From Bretschneidera sinensis (taxonomy: Eukaryota > Streptophyta > Magnoliopsida > Brassicales > Akaniaceae): a stretch of 64,000 nucleotides of DNA. Numbering within the stretch: the stretch's first letter is position 1; every line of letters begins with the position of its first letter. Below are positions 36,141 to 47,748 of the stretch, piece after piece. The position numbers and the translations under genes were made by a program. The notes beneath the pieces are model-generated. The model was not told the DNA's origin. It saw nothing but the letters and a program-made list of their open reading frames with translations, and did no database searches. The DNA lies in assembly GCA_023935145.1 (NCBI GenBank), contig CM043705.1, positions 55,415,084 through 55,479,083 on the forward strand. The letters are read 5' to 3'.

Positions 36141-37361
36141 GCTAGCTTCTCTTGAAACTAGCCAGCCAACCCAACACACCTACAAAGAACAAGTGCACAA
36201 AAGTGTTTATGGGCAACTGCCATTTCTTTGTTTGTATTGATACTCACACAATATACAAAGAATTAGCTAAAGGTTTACAAGGCAAAGTTAAGTATTTTTC
36301 TCTCTAGCACTCTTAGCTTTCACTCTCTCTGAAATCTCTCTCCCTGAATCTCTTCTGAATGAAATGAATGAAATTCCATGGCTATTTATAGCCACCAGGT
36401 GACACCCCCACCTGCTAGATTTTAGGAGTTCAATGTGATCATGACTCTTTGATATTATCCTCTTATCCAATAACCACCATATTTTGCACATGTTGATTTG
36501 ACTTGGTCAATTTGCACACCAGACTGGGTCATCAACATGGGCCACTTGCATCCTACAATGCCAGCCCGTTTGTGCAAGGCATGCTTGGCTCAGTCTGCTA
36601 CCTGTCTTGGTCTAGTTTTGCCTAACCTGCCAACTGTTTTGGTCTGGTCCGTGGATTTTCCTGGATGCTTGGCCTGTGCCAATGCCAGCTTCTATCCGTT
36701 AACTTGATAGGGTCTAGAACTTCCATGTATCAGATCTTTTCCACTAAGCTTACCTAAAGGCAGCCTGCTCCTAAAGCCCGTTTGCCAATAAAAAGCCCGC
36801 TTCAAAAGCTCCCTTTAACAACTTGTTTATATGATCTAAGCCTATCCTAAATGCTTTTCTTTGGCCCAATGTCTGCACACAGCCTGCATGCTTTGTGCCC
36901 AACTTCACTGTTCGTGGTATAAGCCCACTGTTTGCTTCATTCCACCTTACACTTGGCATGGATCAATTAACCTCTTTCTTGGGTAATTTCCCAAGAGACC
37001 ATGGCTAACATGGGTGCAAACCTCACTGCAAGTTTGGTTTCTGTATCCTGGTTCCAGCAGTTAGCCTAGATCCATTTACTATGTGCACAGCACACTTGTC
37101 TTGCACACAATCCACTTGTCTTACGCACAACCCACTTGTCTTGCGCACAACCCACTTGTCTTGTGCACAGCCAACTGTCTTGCGCACAACACACTTGTCT
37201 TGCGCACAACACACTGTCTTGCACACCATCACCACCAACACTTAGCCTTGATTCCTTTACCTTGCTCATTTGACATGTTTTCCTTATGCCCGTGGCTAAC
37301 ATGGGTGCAAGGTCACCGCATGTTGCCCTTTTGCGCCTCCACAACATTAAGGTGGTAACCA
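36141..37361 (-). repeat. 3' LTR of element C, main part
   Basis: It is a direct repeat of about 47795-49014 (shared landmarks: GAAACTAGCCAGCCAACCC, CTATTTATAGCCACCAGGTG, TTTGGTCTGG-type words, and CACAACATTAAGGTGGT against CGAGACATTAAGGTGGT). The CTATTTATAG read on the minus strand is a TATA-like CTATAAATAG, a likely LTR promoter near 36387. It contains the 20-bp tandem array. Confidence 0.85.
37076..37225 (-). repeat. LTR tandem array, about 20-bp unit ACTTGTCTTGCGCACAACCC
   Basis: Eight or so imperfect units of CACTTGTCTTGCGCACAAC occur head to tail in the LTR. The matching array in the other LTR is at about 48745-48895. Open frames seen across this array are artefacts of the repeat period. 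Confidence 0.9.
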
Positions 37362-37429
37362 ACCACCCCCACTAGAAAAGTCTGACATCCACGTCGAAAG
37401 GTGTTCCCACAACCTTGTTGAATCAAATT

Positions 37430-38033
37430 GAGTCATTCAGTAAGGGCATGTGCATTGACCCTTTCACCAGGCTCGAACTCAATCCTGTGTTCCACTGCAT
37501 ATCTCGAATGACCATCCATTTTGATCTCCACTAAAGTCTCTAGGTAAGCAAGATCTCCTTTCTTTAAGTTAGAATCAAGCTGCAAAGTGGACATAATGCC
37601 CGCTTCCTGTTTCTTTTTCCTCTTGAAATGATCCATGCCGACCATCTTCATGAACCTTAGTGACTTTTCAACCCTCCAAGGTACGATACCACAGCTGCTT
37701 TAGCTTCTCTTAAGAACTCTTCCCAATACGATGTCAAATTCATGTAGGCGAACTGCTGTAAGATTGCATCTCCTAGCCTATGGACCAACTTTCAAGTTAA
37801 TTCGTGCCATCCCCTGGATGGACTTCGACTCAGAATTCACTGCCTTGACCCTACTAGAGTTTTCTTCCAATTCTAAGCCAAGATTCTGAATTACCCTGTC
37901 AGCAACAAAATTATTACTAGCACCAATATCTACCATCACTAGTACCTTTATGCTGTTCACAGTGGCTTCCACATACATCACGCCGCGAAGTAGGGGTCTT
38001 CCCAATATAAATGGCAGATAATAGCTGCAAGGG
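37430..38033 (-). pseudogene. Protease remnant of element C
   Basis: Reading leftward, the frame has LPFILGRPLLRGVMYVEA, then the retropepsin region KVLVMVDIGASNNFVADR (the Asp-x-Gly active-site motif is DIG), followed by FDIVLG. Downstream, an FLREAKAAVVSYLGGL stretch lies in a shifted frame, and KGDLAYLETLV and EFEPGE resemble the linker before RT in Ty3 elements. There are stops at 37775 and 37688 and at least one frameshift. No RT palm motif follows before the purine tract, so the RT-integrase part was lost from this lineage or copy. Confidence 0.75.
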
Positions 38034-38166
38034 ACTCTAATTATAGCTCTAGTGCGTCCACGTTTCATCCGGAGACTATTTAAAATATAATTAATTTTAA
38101 TATCCTACTTTCTTACTTTTTAAGCAGTATACAGAATCATAAAACCTAATGTTCTGATACCAAAAT
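38034..38166 (-). repeat. Orphan leader/gag-start segment of Ty3 copy B family, outside its 3' LTR
   Basis: This 133-bp segment is the counterpart of 44460-44592, the primer-site and gag-start leader of copy B (shared CTAATTATAGCTCTAG, ACTATTTAAAATATAATT, ATCATAAAACCTAATG). It ends with CTGATACCAAAAT, the reverse complement of a primer site, exactly abutting the LTR at 38167. A leader on the outer side of a 3' LTR means a tandem or recombinant structure. Its left junction at 38033/38034 passes straight into element C protease sequence. Confidence 0.8.
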
Positions 38167-40268
38167 TGTAACGACCCATCCCAGGTTGGCCACCCCCGAG
38201 ACGGTGTCATCACATTTTTGAAAATCCTAGCACAACACATATATGCAACAAATAAAAATAGATAACACCAAAAGAAATTTTTACATAAATCCTCAACCCT
38301 CAACAGGGGAGTTACATCAATCTGATCTTTAAACATTACATACAATGTAAATGCATGAATATTTACAAATAAATTTTTATTTTATTTTCTCATTAGTCTG
38401 AGGATGTTGATACGTACGTGGCTTATAGAAAATGATTTCGTCTCAACCTTAACTCACCAAACTATTTTTCATACCTGCTACCTGAAATCATTGTATAATG
38501 AGGGGTGAGCTTCACAAGCTCAGTGAATTAAATTTACTAGAAGTACTCATTTGTATAAAAGGTCTTCCCATAAATAATCATTTATATCATATACAACTTG
38601 ACACTAGCACTCTACTATCACTACACATGTCATACTATCCATTCTCTATCAATCTCTTCCTCTTATTTATTGGTTCACCTTAAAACCATCAATTATCTCA
38701 TAATTACCTCGTGATGAGTTTCACATCATAAAGTCTACCATTTATATGGTTCTTATCACCGTAACTGTCTCTCTGTGAGACTCATCAATCTATAAATAAA
38801 TTCATGATAATACACCACACATCAACATTTCAATAATGCAAAGAATGATTAAAACAGATGTAATGCATGAATTATTATTATGAGAACGTTTTCCCACAGG
38901 TCGACATGTTTTTATTATCTTAGATCGGCTGCCTTCCTGGTTATTTCATTCTCAATTAGACCGGCTGTCTTCTCGGTTCTTTTCTTTACAACGGGTCCCG
39001 ACTGCCACAGAATTTATGTCCAGCATATACAGACTGTCACGGTGTCCCTTTTATTTTCAGTACATACTGGCTGTCACGGTTTTTCAATTAAACCGACTGC
39101 CTTCCCGATTTTTTTCTTTTCATTTAATGCATATGTATATGAACAAAGATATGAGATATGCATCTGAACAATAATATAAAAAAAAACAAACATGAATTCA
39201 AATATCTAAATTGACTATCCTGATTTTTCTCAAATTATATAAAAATTTCACTAAAATTCTCTCATCCCAAATCACATCAAATCATCCATTAAAGCTTGTC
39301 AAGATTCACTAAAATTCATCTCCTCATAATTCGTATCAAAACATCAACCATAGCTCATCAAGAATTTTACTTATCATTTTTATTATTCTAATAATATTTC
39401 TTTTCACATAATAATTTTTTTACGTGTCTAATATTCATATCATATCTATCAACCGTATCTTTATCTATCACCAAAATATAAGATAATAATTTATTTTAAT
39501 ATTATCACTAGATTTTTCATTTTTTATTTAGATTACTTAAAGTAAATCCAACTCACCACATAACACTTAACACTACTTGTGGATCACCTCCTTGCCTTTC
39601 CCGTTCCTCTAAAAAATTTCCCTCGATTGTAGATCGTTAACACCTAACATAATATTTGTATTGAATTTTTAATTATTTCTTCAATTCTTCATAAACCACA
39701 ACCTTTGAAAATTCCCACTTTGAATTCCCAGAAATTTCATGTAAGCTAAAAATTTAAAAATAAACACTACGTTATTACCTTATGTTTTTCTGATAGCTTC
39801 TCGTGCTTCTATATGAAATTCTGCTATAAACCCTTTCAAAATTTTGCTCTTTCAATCTTTCTTTTCGTTACCAAGTATTTAGAGAAATTGAATTAAGGAA
39901 AAGAGAAACCAAATGTTTTGCTAAAAGAAACTAAGTTCAACAGCCCCCCTGAATTGGCTGCCACGTTTTTTACACTCGTCAAACATGCATCTCCCAGCAT
40001 TTCTCAAGCTGCCACATTTTAGAGACATGCAAGGCATGCACACCTCATTCACAAATTGTAAACATATGGCAGCAGGTGCTGCCACGTTTTTTTTTCTCTT
40101 CTTTTCTTTCTTCTAGACATCTCTGGATGTCCCTGAATTTTTTTATTTTTAGAATTGCTTTATTCCAATTGAACTTTTCGCATTTAAAATATCTATATTA
40201 TATTTTAACTTTATATCATATTTATTAAAGTACTTATTTACCCTTACTTTACGATTACAGGTATTACA
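38167..40268 (-). repeat. 3' LTR of Ty3 copy B
   Basis: TGTAACGACCC to GGTATTACA as read on the plus strand. It contains the diverged CCGACTGCC / CTGTCACGG array near 38930-39110. Confidence 0.92.
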
Positions 40269-43260
40269 ATTCTACCCACCTTATAAAAATTTTGTCCCCG
40301 AAATTTCCTTATCTAACTCCAGGAACAAAAATGAATAATATTTCTTCTTAATTGTCTCATGTTTTCACATAATCTCTTCAACATCCTTATTTTTCCATAG
40401 AACTTGAACTAATAAATTATTTTATTATACAAGACTTGTTCTTTTTGTCTAAAATTCTCACTGGTACTTGTATATAAACCCAATCTTTCTGTATTTCTAT
40501 AGCTTAGCTCAAAATATTATAATATTTATCAAGTAAGTGTTCTCGCCAAAGTGAAATGTTTAATACATTATGTCACCACTTCAACTCTGGAGGCAATTCT
40601 AATATATCTACAACTAGCTCAACTTTTTCAATAACCTCATAGGGTCCCACTTACCTCAGACTCAACTTTTCTTTCTTTTTGATCCTCAACACACCTTTTT
40701 CATTGAGATATTCTTCAATACACCCAATCACCTACTTGAAACTTAAGATGTCATTTCTTAGTATCAGCATAGCTATTTGGTCTACTCTGTGCTACTTTAC
40801 GGTTCTCTCTAACTAATTTGATCCTCTTATTTGTTAACTTGATAATTGATGGACCATATATATTTCTCTCTCCCATTTCTTCCCAATATATAAGAGTTCT
40901 ACACCTCCTACTATACAATGTCTCAATCAATGCCATCCCCATACTAGTTTGATACGATTATTATAAACAATTTCAATCAATGGCATGTAAGCATTCCAAA
41001 CTTATTGAGAACTCATCATATTTGCCCTTAACATATCTTTTAATACTCTAAAAATCCATCCTGTTTGAGCATGAAAAATTATATTAAATTACAACTGTGT
41101 ACCCATGGCTTTCTAAAAGCCTCTCTAAAGCTAGGGTGTAAATCTAGATCTCTAAATGACACTATTTTCAATAGTACTCCAAACCACCTCACAATCTTAG
41201 CTACATCTTTCTTCAATCCTAACCACCAAAAATTCTGTCTCAATCCTCTATACATCTTATTGTTACTTAGTTGCATCAAATCTACATCCTTATATACCTA
41301 TCTCAATATCTTCTTTCTCAACTCCGCATCATTGGGAACACAAATCCTATGTTCTAATACCAAAATACTCTCATTTCAAAATTTTGAACTCAAAATACTT
41401 TCTAATAAGCACTCAATGCTTAATATTTTCTATCTCTTCATCTCTACCTGACATTTCTAATTTTTTTTACTATGAATGACTGTACAACCATATTTGTTAA
41501 CCATGATCCTCTATCACTGATATTTAACTTCATTCTTATTTTTTAAATCTATCATCAATTTCACATCAGGACTCCCAATAGCAGACAATCTTCTTGTAGA
41601 TTTTTTACTCAATGCATCAGCTATCACCCTCGCATTTTCTAGATGATAGTGAATTTTACAATCATAGTTACTAATTAACTCCATCCACCATCTTTGCCTC
41701 AAATTCAACTCTCTCTGGGCAGGTAAGTATGTCAAACTCTTATAACCCATGAATATCTTGCAAGTGACTCCATACAGATGATGTCTCCAATCTTTAAAGT
41801 AAACACTATAGCAGCCAACTCTAAGTCGTGAGTAGAGAAATTTCTATCATGAATCTTCAATTGCCTAGAAGTATGGGCCACAACTTTCCTATATTATACA
41901 TATCCCAATCATTGATGTGACACATCACTATACACCACAAATCCTTCATCACCATAAGGAAACACCAATACAGGAGCTGTAGTCAATTTCTCCTTTAGAA
42001 ATGAGAAAATTTTCTTATACTTCCCTCACTATACAAATCTCACCTCTTTCTTGTTGAGTCTATTCAACGGTATTACAATAATAGAAAAATTTTGAAAGCA
42101 TCTTCTATAATAACTAGTTAACCCCAAGAAAATTCTAATCTTAGTCACATTAGTTGGTCTCTCCCAACTTAACATTGTCTCTACCTTCTGTGGATCAACT
42201 GTTATGCCATCTCCTAATATTACATGTTCCAAGAAAGTTATTTCATTTAGCCAACACTCACACTTAGAGAACTTTGCATATGCTTTCTCTCTTCTCAGAA
42301 TCTCCAACATACTATTTAATGTTTCACATGTTCTTCCTTCTTAGAATATATCAGAATGTCAAACACAACCACAAACTTGTTAAGATATAGTTTAAACACT
42401 CTATTCATCAAGTCCATGAATATTTCTAGAATATTAGTCAATCCAAATGACATCACAAGGAACTTATAACCATAACATGTCTCAAAAGTAGTGTTAGGCA
42501 TGTCTCCATTCTCTATCCTCAACTGGTGATAACCTGCTCTCAGGTTTATCTTAGAAAACACTCACTCCTTGAAACTGCTCAAACAATTCATTCATCCTGG
42601 GTAAAAGATATTTGTTCTTATTCCACTATTTTTAATCTGTACACACTCTTATCGTTCTATCTTCCTTATTCACAAACACCATATGGGCTCCTCATGATGA
42701 TACAATAAATCGAATAAGTTGTTTATCTAATAACTCTTGGAGCTGCACTTTCAATTCTCTCAACTTAGTGAGTGCTATTCTATAGAGTGCTATAGATGTA
42801 TGTGATGAATCTAGTATCACATCAATAGAGAATTAAATCTCCCTACTGGAAGACAATCTAGACAACTCATCACGAAACACATCATGAAAAACTTTCACAA
42901 CCAAGATTTCTTCTAACTTCCTATTTTTTCTTTCTAGAATCCATTATATATGCCAAATACTCCTCATATCCATATCTTGAACACTACAATCTTTCTGGAA
43001 CAAGTAACCCAGATATAATACGTCGATAACCAATTCTTTCCCAAAAATCGAATGAAGATCTATCATATTCAAAGGTAATAAATCAGCTTCAGATTCTCTA
43101 TCATTGATACGAATCACACAACCTTTGTAAACATTTATGATTTTCACTCTATCTCTAATGGGAACTTCAACAAAAATATTTTGCATCAAAGTACTAACAC
43201 ATACTTCAATAGACTTATATGAATACTGGATGCAAAAGAATGGGTTGCACCAAGATCAAC
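40269..43260 (-). pseudogene. pol remnants of Ty3 copy B (protease, RT, RNase H, integrase)
   Basis: Islands in domain order from right to left are: protease DLGATHSFASS near 43190-43260 and NDRESEADLLPLNM at 42944-43189; [14 protein letters not shown] at 42316-42561 and KCECWLNEITFLEH at 42029-42310; RNase H end LNLRQRWWMELI at 41514-41750; integrase MYRGLRQNFWWLGL at 41079-41279; and integrase C-terminus NKRIKLVREN at 40751-40942. Frames change and stop between islands. The integrase catalytic core between about 41070 and 41200 is largely deleted and rearranged. No function is expected. Confidence 0.88.
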
Positions 43261-44592
43261 CAACATTGTCCACCTTTTCTATATACAAAGCACCTCAAAT
43301 TAGAACAATTATAGGATAAATATCTTATCTGAATATATCTATGACAAACTTCTGTCTCTTAATCATATATCAGATTACCACTTCCCCTTAGTGGCATACT
43401 TACTTCCTCTGCCATGACTCCCAATTCCTATAACCTGTCTCTTAAATCTAAGGGTCCCACCAATATTACTTTGAGCTACAAATGCAAAAGATCTTGCTTG
43501 CCCCTGACTCTGTACTATAGTTTCTTGTGACAAGGAACACCTCATCTGGGTGGTCTCCCAATGTGTACATTCATACTGGTGCCACCTTTGGGTTCCTCAA
43601 TTCTAGACCTCTTTCGTCGATTCCTCCTATCTCTAATTTTCATCACATCATTCTCAATCTGAAGTGTTATATCCACCTACTTGACATAATTCATAGGCCT
43701 CATGTAAGATAGTGTTGATCAAATCTTTAAACATAGTTCATTTATGAACCTCTTACACTTCTTCTCCTCTAGGTCTACCATTTTCGATACCACCTTTGTC
43801 AAGCCACAAATCTGCTATCATACTGAGTCATAGTCAATATATTTGCATCCAATAAAATCTCTATTTTGTTAGGCTCTATAGGTATAAAGAAAGTATCTAT
43901 CAAGAAAAACATCCTTAAACCTATTCTAGGTTAAGGGTCTATCAATATATGTACTTACTTAGGAAAAGTATCCTTTCATCATTCTAAAGCTTCTCATTCT
44001 AACTCAAATGAAGCAAAAAATGACCTTCTACCTGTCAGTCACTGGTAAAGTACCAAATAATCTCTTTACATGTTTCTCCCAAAACTCAGGCTTTAAAGGA
44101 TTCATAGATCCTTTAAACAACACGACATTCAACTTAAAAATCTCCCTGCATCTTATGCATGAACTCATTTTTCCCCTTTTTAAATGTCTATCATTACTGG
44201 ATTAACAACCTCAGGCACTGCTCTAGCTTATTCATCAAGTCTATGCTATAAGCTATTAACTCTATCATCTGTTACTTTCACTTCTCAAAAGCATGTGCAA
44301 GAGCTTATCTTAGCTCATCTCTTTCAACTTCAGATTTTCTCTTACCTTTACTAATATCAATCATACTATCAACACGTTCCTTTCTAGGAACCACAGATTC
44401 AGACTCCACATCGACTTGTCAAAAATATTAGGGGCCTACCACGCCCTCTCAAATCAACAACTCTAATTATAGCTCTAGCAAGTCCATGTGTAATCTTCAG
44501 ACTATTTAAAATATAATTTATTTTAATCTTTCACTTTCTTACTTTTTATGTAGTCTATAGAATCATAAAACCTAATGATCTGATATCAAAAT
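43261..44592 (-). pseudogene. gag and leader remnants of Ty3 copy B
   Basis: Position (between protease and primer site) and scattered word similarity to copy A mark this as old gag. No long frame survives. The start region near 44460-44500 matches the orphan segment at 38034-38070. The primer site next to 44593 reads TTGATATCAG on the minus strand, mutated from the standard form. Confidence 0.7.
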
Positions 44593-46685
44593 TGTAATGA
44601 CTCATCCTGGGTTGGCCACCCTCGAGACGGTGTCATCACATTTTTGAAAATCCTAGCACGACATATATATGCAACAAGTAAAAATAAATAACACCAAAAT
44701 AAATTTTTACATAAATCTTCAACCCTCATCAGGGGAGTTACATCAATTTTCTCTTTAATCATTATATACAATGTAAATGCATGAATATTTACAAATACAT
44801 TTTTATTTTATTTTCTCATTAGTCAAAGGATGTTGACACGTACGTGGCTTACAAAAAATGATTTTATCTGAACCTCAACTCACAAACTATTTGTCATGCC
44901 TGCTACCTGAAATCATTGTACAATGAGGGGTGAGCTTCACAAGCTCAGTGATTAAATTTACTAGAAGTACTCATTTGTATAAAAGGTCTTCCCATAAATA
45001 ATCATTTATATCTTATACAACTTGATACTAGCACTTTACTATCACTACACATGTCACCGTAACTATCTCTTCCTCTTATTTATTAGTTCACCTTAAAAAT
45101 CTCAATTATCTCATAATTACGTCGTGATGAGGTTCACATCATAAAGCCTACCATTTAGATGGTTCTTATCACCATAACTGTCTCTCTGTGAGACTCATCT
45201 ATCTATAAATAAATTCATGATAATACACCACACATCAACATTTCAATAATACAAGCAATGATTAAAACAGATGCAATGCATGAATTATTATTATGGGAAC
45301 ATCTTCCCACATGTCGACATGTTTTTATTATCTTTGACTGATTGCCTTCCCAGTTATTTCATTCTCATTTAGACCGATCGCCTTCCAGGTTTTTTATTCT
45401 CATTTAGGTCGACTGCCTTCCCGGTTCTTTTCTTTACAGCTTGTCCCGACTACCACGGAATTTATATCCAGCATATACCGACGGTCACGATGTCTCTTTT
45501 ATTTTCAGCACATACTGGCTGTCATGGTTTTTCAATTAGACCGGCTGTCGTCCCAGTTTTTTTCTTTTCATTTAATGCATATGTATATGAACAAAGATAT
45601 GAGAAATGCATATGAACAATAACATAAAAAAAAAAAACATAAATTCAAATATTTGAATTGACTATCCTGATTTTTCTCAAATTATGTAAAAATTCCACTA
45701 AAATTCTCTCATCCTAAATCATATCAAATCATCCATTAAAGCTTGTCAAGATCCACTAAAATTCATCTCCTCATAATTCGTATCAAAACATCTACCATAG
45801 CTCATCAAGAATTTTACTTATCGTTTTTATTATTAAATCAACTTATTATTCTAATAATATTTCTTTTCACATAATAATTTTTCTACGTGTCCAATATTCA
45901 TATCATATCTATTAACCAAATCTTTATCTATCACCAAAATATAAGATAATAACTTATTTTAATATTATCACTAGATTTTTCATTTTTTATTTAGATTACT
46001 TAAAGTAAATCCAACTCACCACGTAGCACTTAACGCTACCCGTGGATCATCTTCTTGTCTTTCCCGTTCCTCTAAAAAATTTTCCTCGATTGTAGATCGT
46101 CAACACCTAACATAATATTTGTATTGAATTTCTAATTATTTCTTCAATTCTTCATAAACCACACCCTTTGAAAATTCCCACTTTGAATTCTCGAAAATTT
46201 TATGTATGCTAAAAATTCAAAAATAAACACTACATTGTTACTTTCTGTTTTTCTGATAGCTTCTTGTGATTCTCTATGAAATTCTGTTGTAAACCCTTTC
46301 AAAATTTTACTCTTTCAACCTTTCTTTTGGTTCCCAAGTGTTTAGAGAAATTGAATTGAAGAAAGGAGAAACCAAAGGTTTTGCTAAGAAAAAAATTGAA
46401 GGAAGGCAATTATACGTCCAGAGATGTCTAGAAGAAAGAAAAGAAGAGAAAAAAAAAATGTCCAAATGTTTACAATTTGTGAAGGAGGCGTGCATGCCTT
46501 GCATGTCTCCAAAATGTGGCAGCTTGAGAAATGTTGGGAGATGCATGTTTGACGAGTGTAAAAAATGTGGCAGCCAATTCAAGAGACTTTTCGTATTTAA
46601 AATATATATATATATTATATTTTAACTTTATATCATATTTATTAAAGTACTTCTTTACCCTTACTTTACGATTACGGGTATTACA
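44593..46685 (-). repeat. 5' LTR of Ty3 copy B
   Basis: TGTAATGACTCATCC to CGGGTATTACA on the plus strand. The ACTCACCACGTAGCACTTAA region corresponds to the LTR segment that copy A's 3' LTR has lost on one side. It ends inside the gag zinc-knuckle codons of element C. Confidence 0.92.
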
Positions 46686-47695
46686 TGAGGGCCATCATAG
46701 ATGAAGCAACCAACAAACTTTCCCTTTTGCCCCATTTGTTGCTCACCGCCCTTAGAAGGATTTTGAGATTCCTTCTCATTTTCATGCTTCTTAGACTTCT
46801 TCCCATTACGAAAAGTGTTGGCCTTCTCTTTCCAAGAATCTTTATTCCTTTCAGAATTCAGAATTTTGAAAGTCCACCAATCCCTCAGTCGTCGCAACTA
46901 CAGTAGGCAAGTCTCACACAGTGCCTTCTCAGTTCTGTCTGCGCCCGCAACTGTATGCCTGATAAGAAATTAAACAACTTTGTCTTCCTCTGATATGTTC
47001 TTGATGTCCAACATCAACGAATTGAACTCTTTCATATAGTCCCTCGCTGTGCCAGAGTGTTTCAAGTTCTTAAGTGACTCCCTACCCACCCAAGCAGTAT
47101 TGCAAGGAAGGAATTGATCCCTCAACTCCTTGCGTAAGGCCTCCCATTTATCAATCTTGGGTCTACCTGCACTAGTATCATCTTCTACGCGTGTCCTCCA
47201 CCATAATTTAGCTTCACCAACTAAATACATAGAGGTTATCGTTACATTTTCTGTGTCAGGGATGTGAGCTGCCTGAAAGTATTGCTCCATATCCTACAGA
47301 AAGTTCTCCAAGTCCTTTGCGTTCCTTGCACCGCCAAAAAACATGTGTTCAGGGTCTCTCAGCTTGGAAGACACCACATTTCCATAGTCTTCACTCGAGC
47401 TTGCCCGTAGCCTTTTCAACAAAATGAGCTCAACCTCAAACCTTTGAGTATGGCTCCTAAGCTCCTCGGTCAGCAACGTGAAGTTGGAGTTCAAGCAAGT
47501 GATGTTTGCTGTCAAGCCATCCAACTCATTTTGTACAGCTCGATTATTGTCAGCTATCCCTTACTGTGCACCCTGCAACTCGTTACCCAATGCCTTGCAT
47601 CGATTTGCAAGAGGCACCACCTCGTCAGATAATGGTGCACCGAAAAAATCTTCTAACCGAGCCACATGTTCCAGCAACTCCACATTTCGGGCCAT
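46686..47695 (-). pseudogene. gag of element C, broken and cut by the copy B insertion
   Basis: The frame begins at ATG 47695 (MARNVELLEHVARLEDF) and, with in-frame stops near 47564, at 47294 and 46970 and near 46904, runs to the copy B insertion. The retrotransposon gag domain is clear: DMEQYFQAAHIP, GEAKLWWRTR and RKELRDQFLP, followed by a Lys/Glu-rich linker. The final GCFIYDGPH is the first half of a zinc knuckle (second Cys position occupied by Tyr), interrupted at 46685/46686. Capsid function is known for the family. This copy cannot make a full protein. Confidence 0.85.
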
Positions 47696-47734
47696 GTCCT
47701 CACACCAACCGAGCTAACCTTTTGAACCAACCTG

Positions 47735-47746
47735 GCTCTGATACCA
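47735..47746 (-). other. Primer binding site (initiator Met tRNA) of element C
   Basis: The plus strand reads GCTCTGATACCA, so the minus strand is TGGTATCAGAGC, two bases from the LTR end (TGTTACAAGG as read on the plus strand, starting 47749). Confidence 0.93.
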
Positions 47747-47748
47747 AT

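Larger units (their letters stand above)
38167..46685 (-). mobile_element. Ty3/gypsy chromovirus copy B, heavily decayed, nested in element C
   Basis: The LTRs at 38167-40268 and 44593-46685 (about 2.1 kb each) are direct repeats and homologous to copy A. Internal DNA of 4.3 kb is shorter than in copy A (5.0 kb). In minus orientation it has a mutated primer site near 44579-44590, gag, protease, RT, RNase H, integrase and a purine tract region next to 40269 (reverse complement of GGTGGGTAGAATTG). Flanks are AAAAT on the left and TGAGG on the right, so there is no duplication, consistent with the orphan leader at 38034-38166. It is older than copy A, judging by many more lesions. Confidence 0.92.

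Noticed and set aside
37083..37358. Open frames on both strands with Cys/His-rich repeats
   Set aside because: They are caused by the 20-bp LTR array whose period keeps frames open. The same occurs at 48678-49068.
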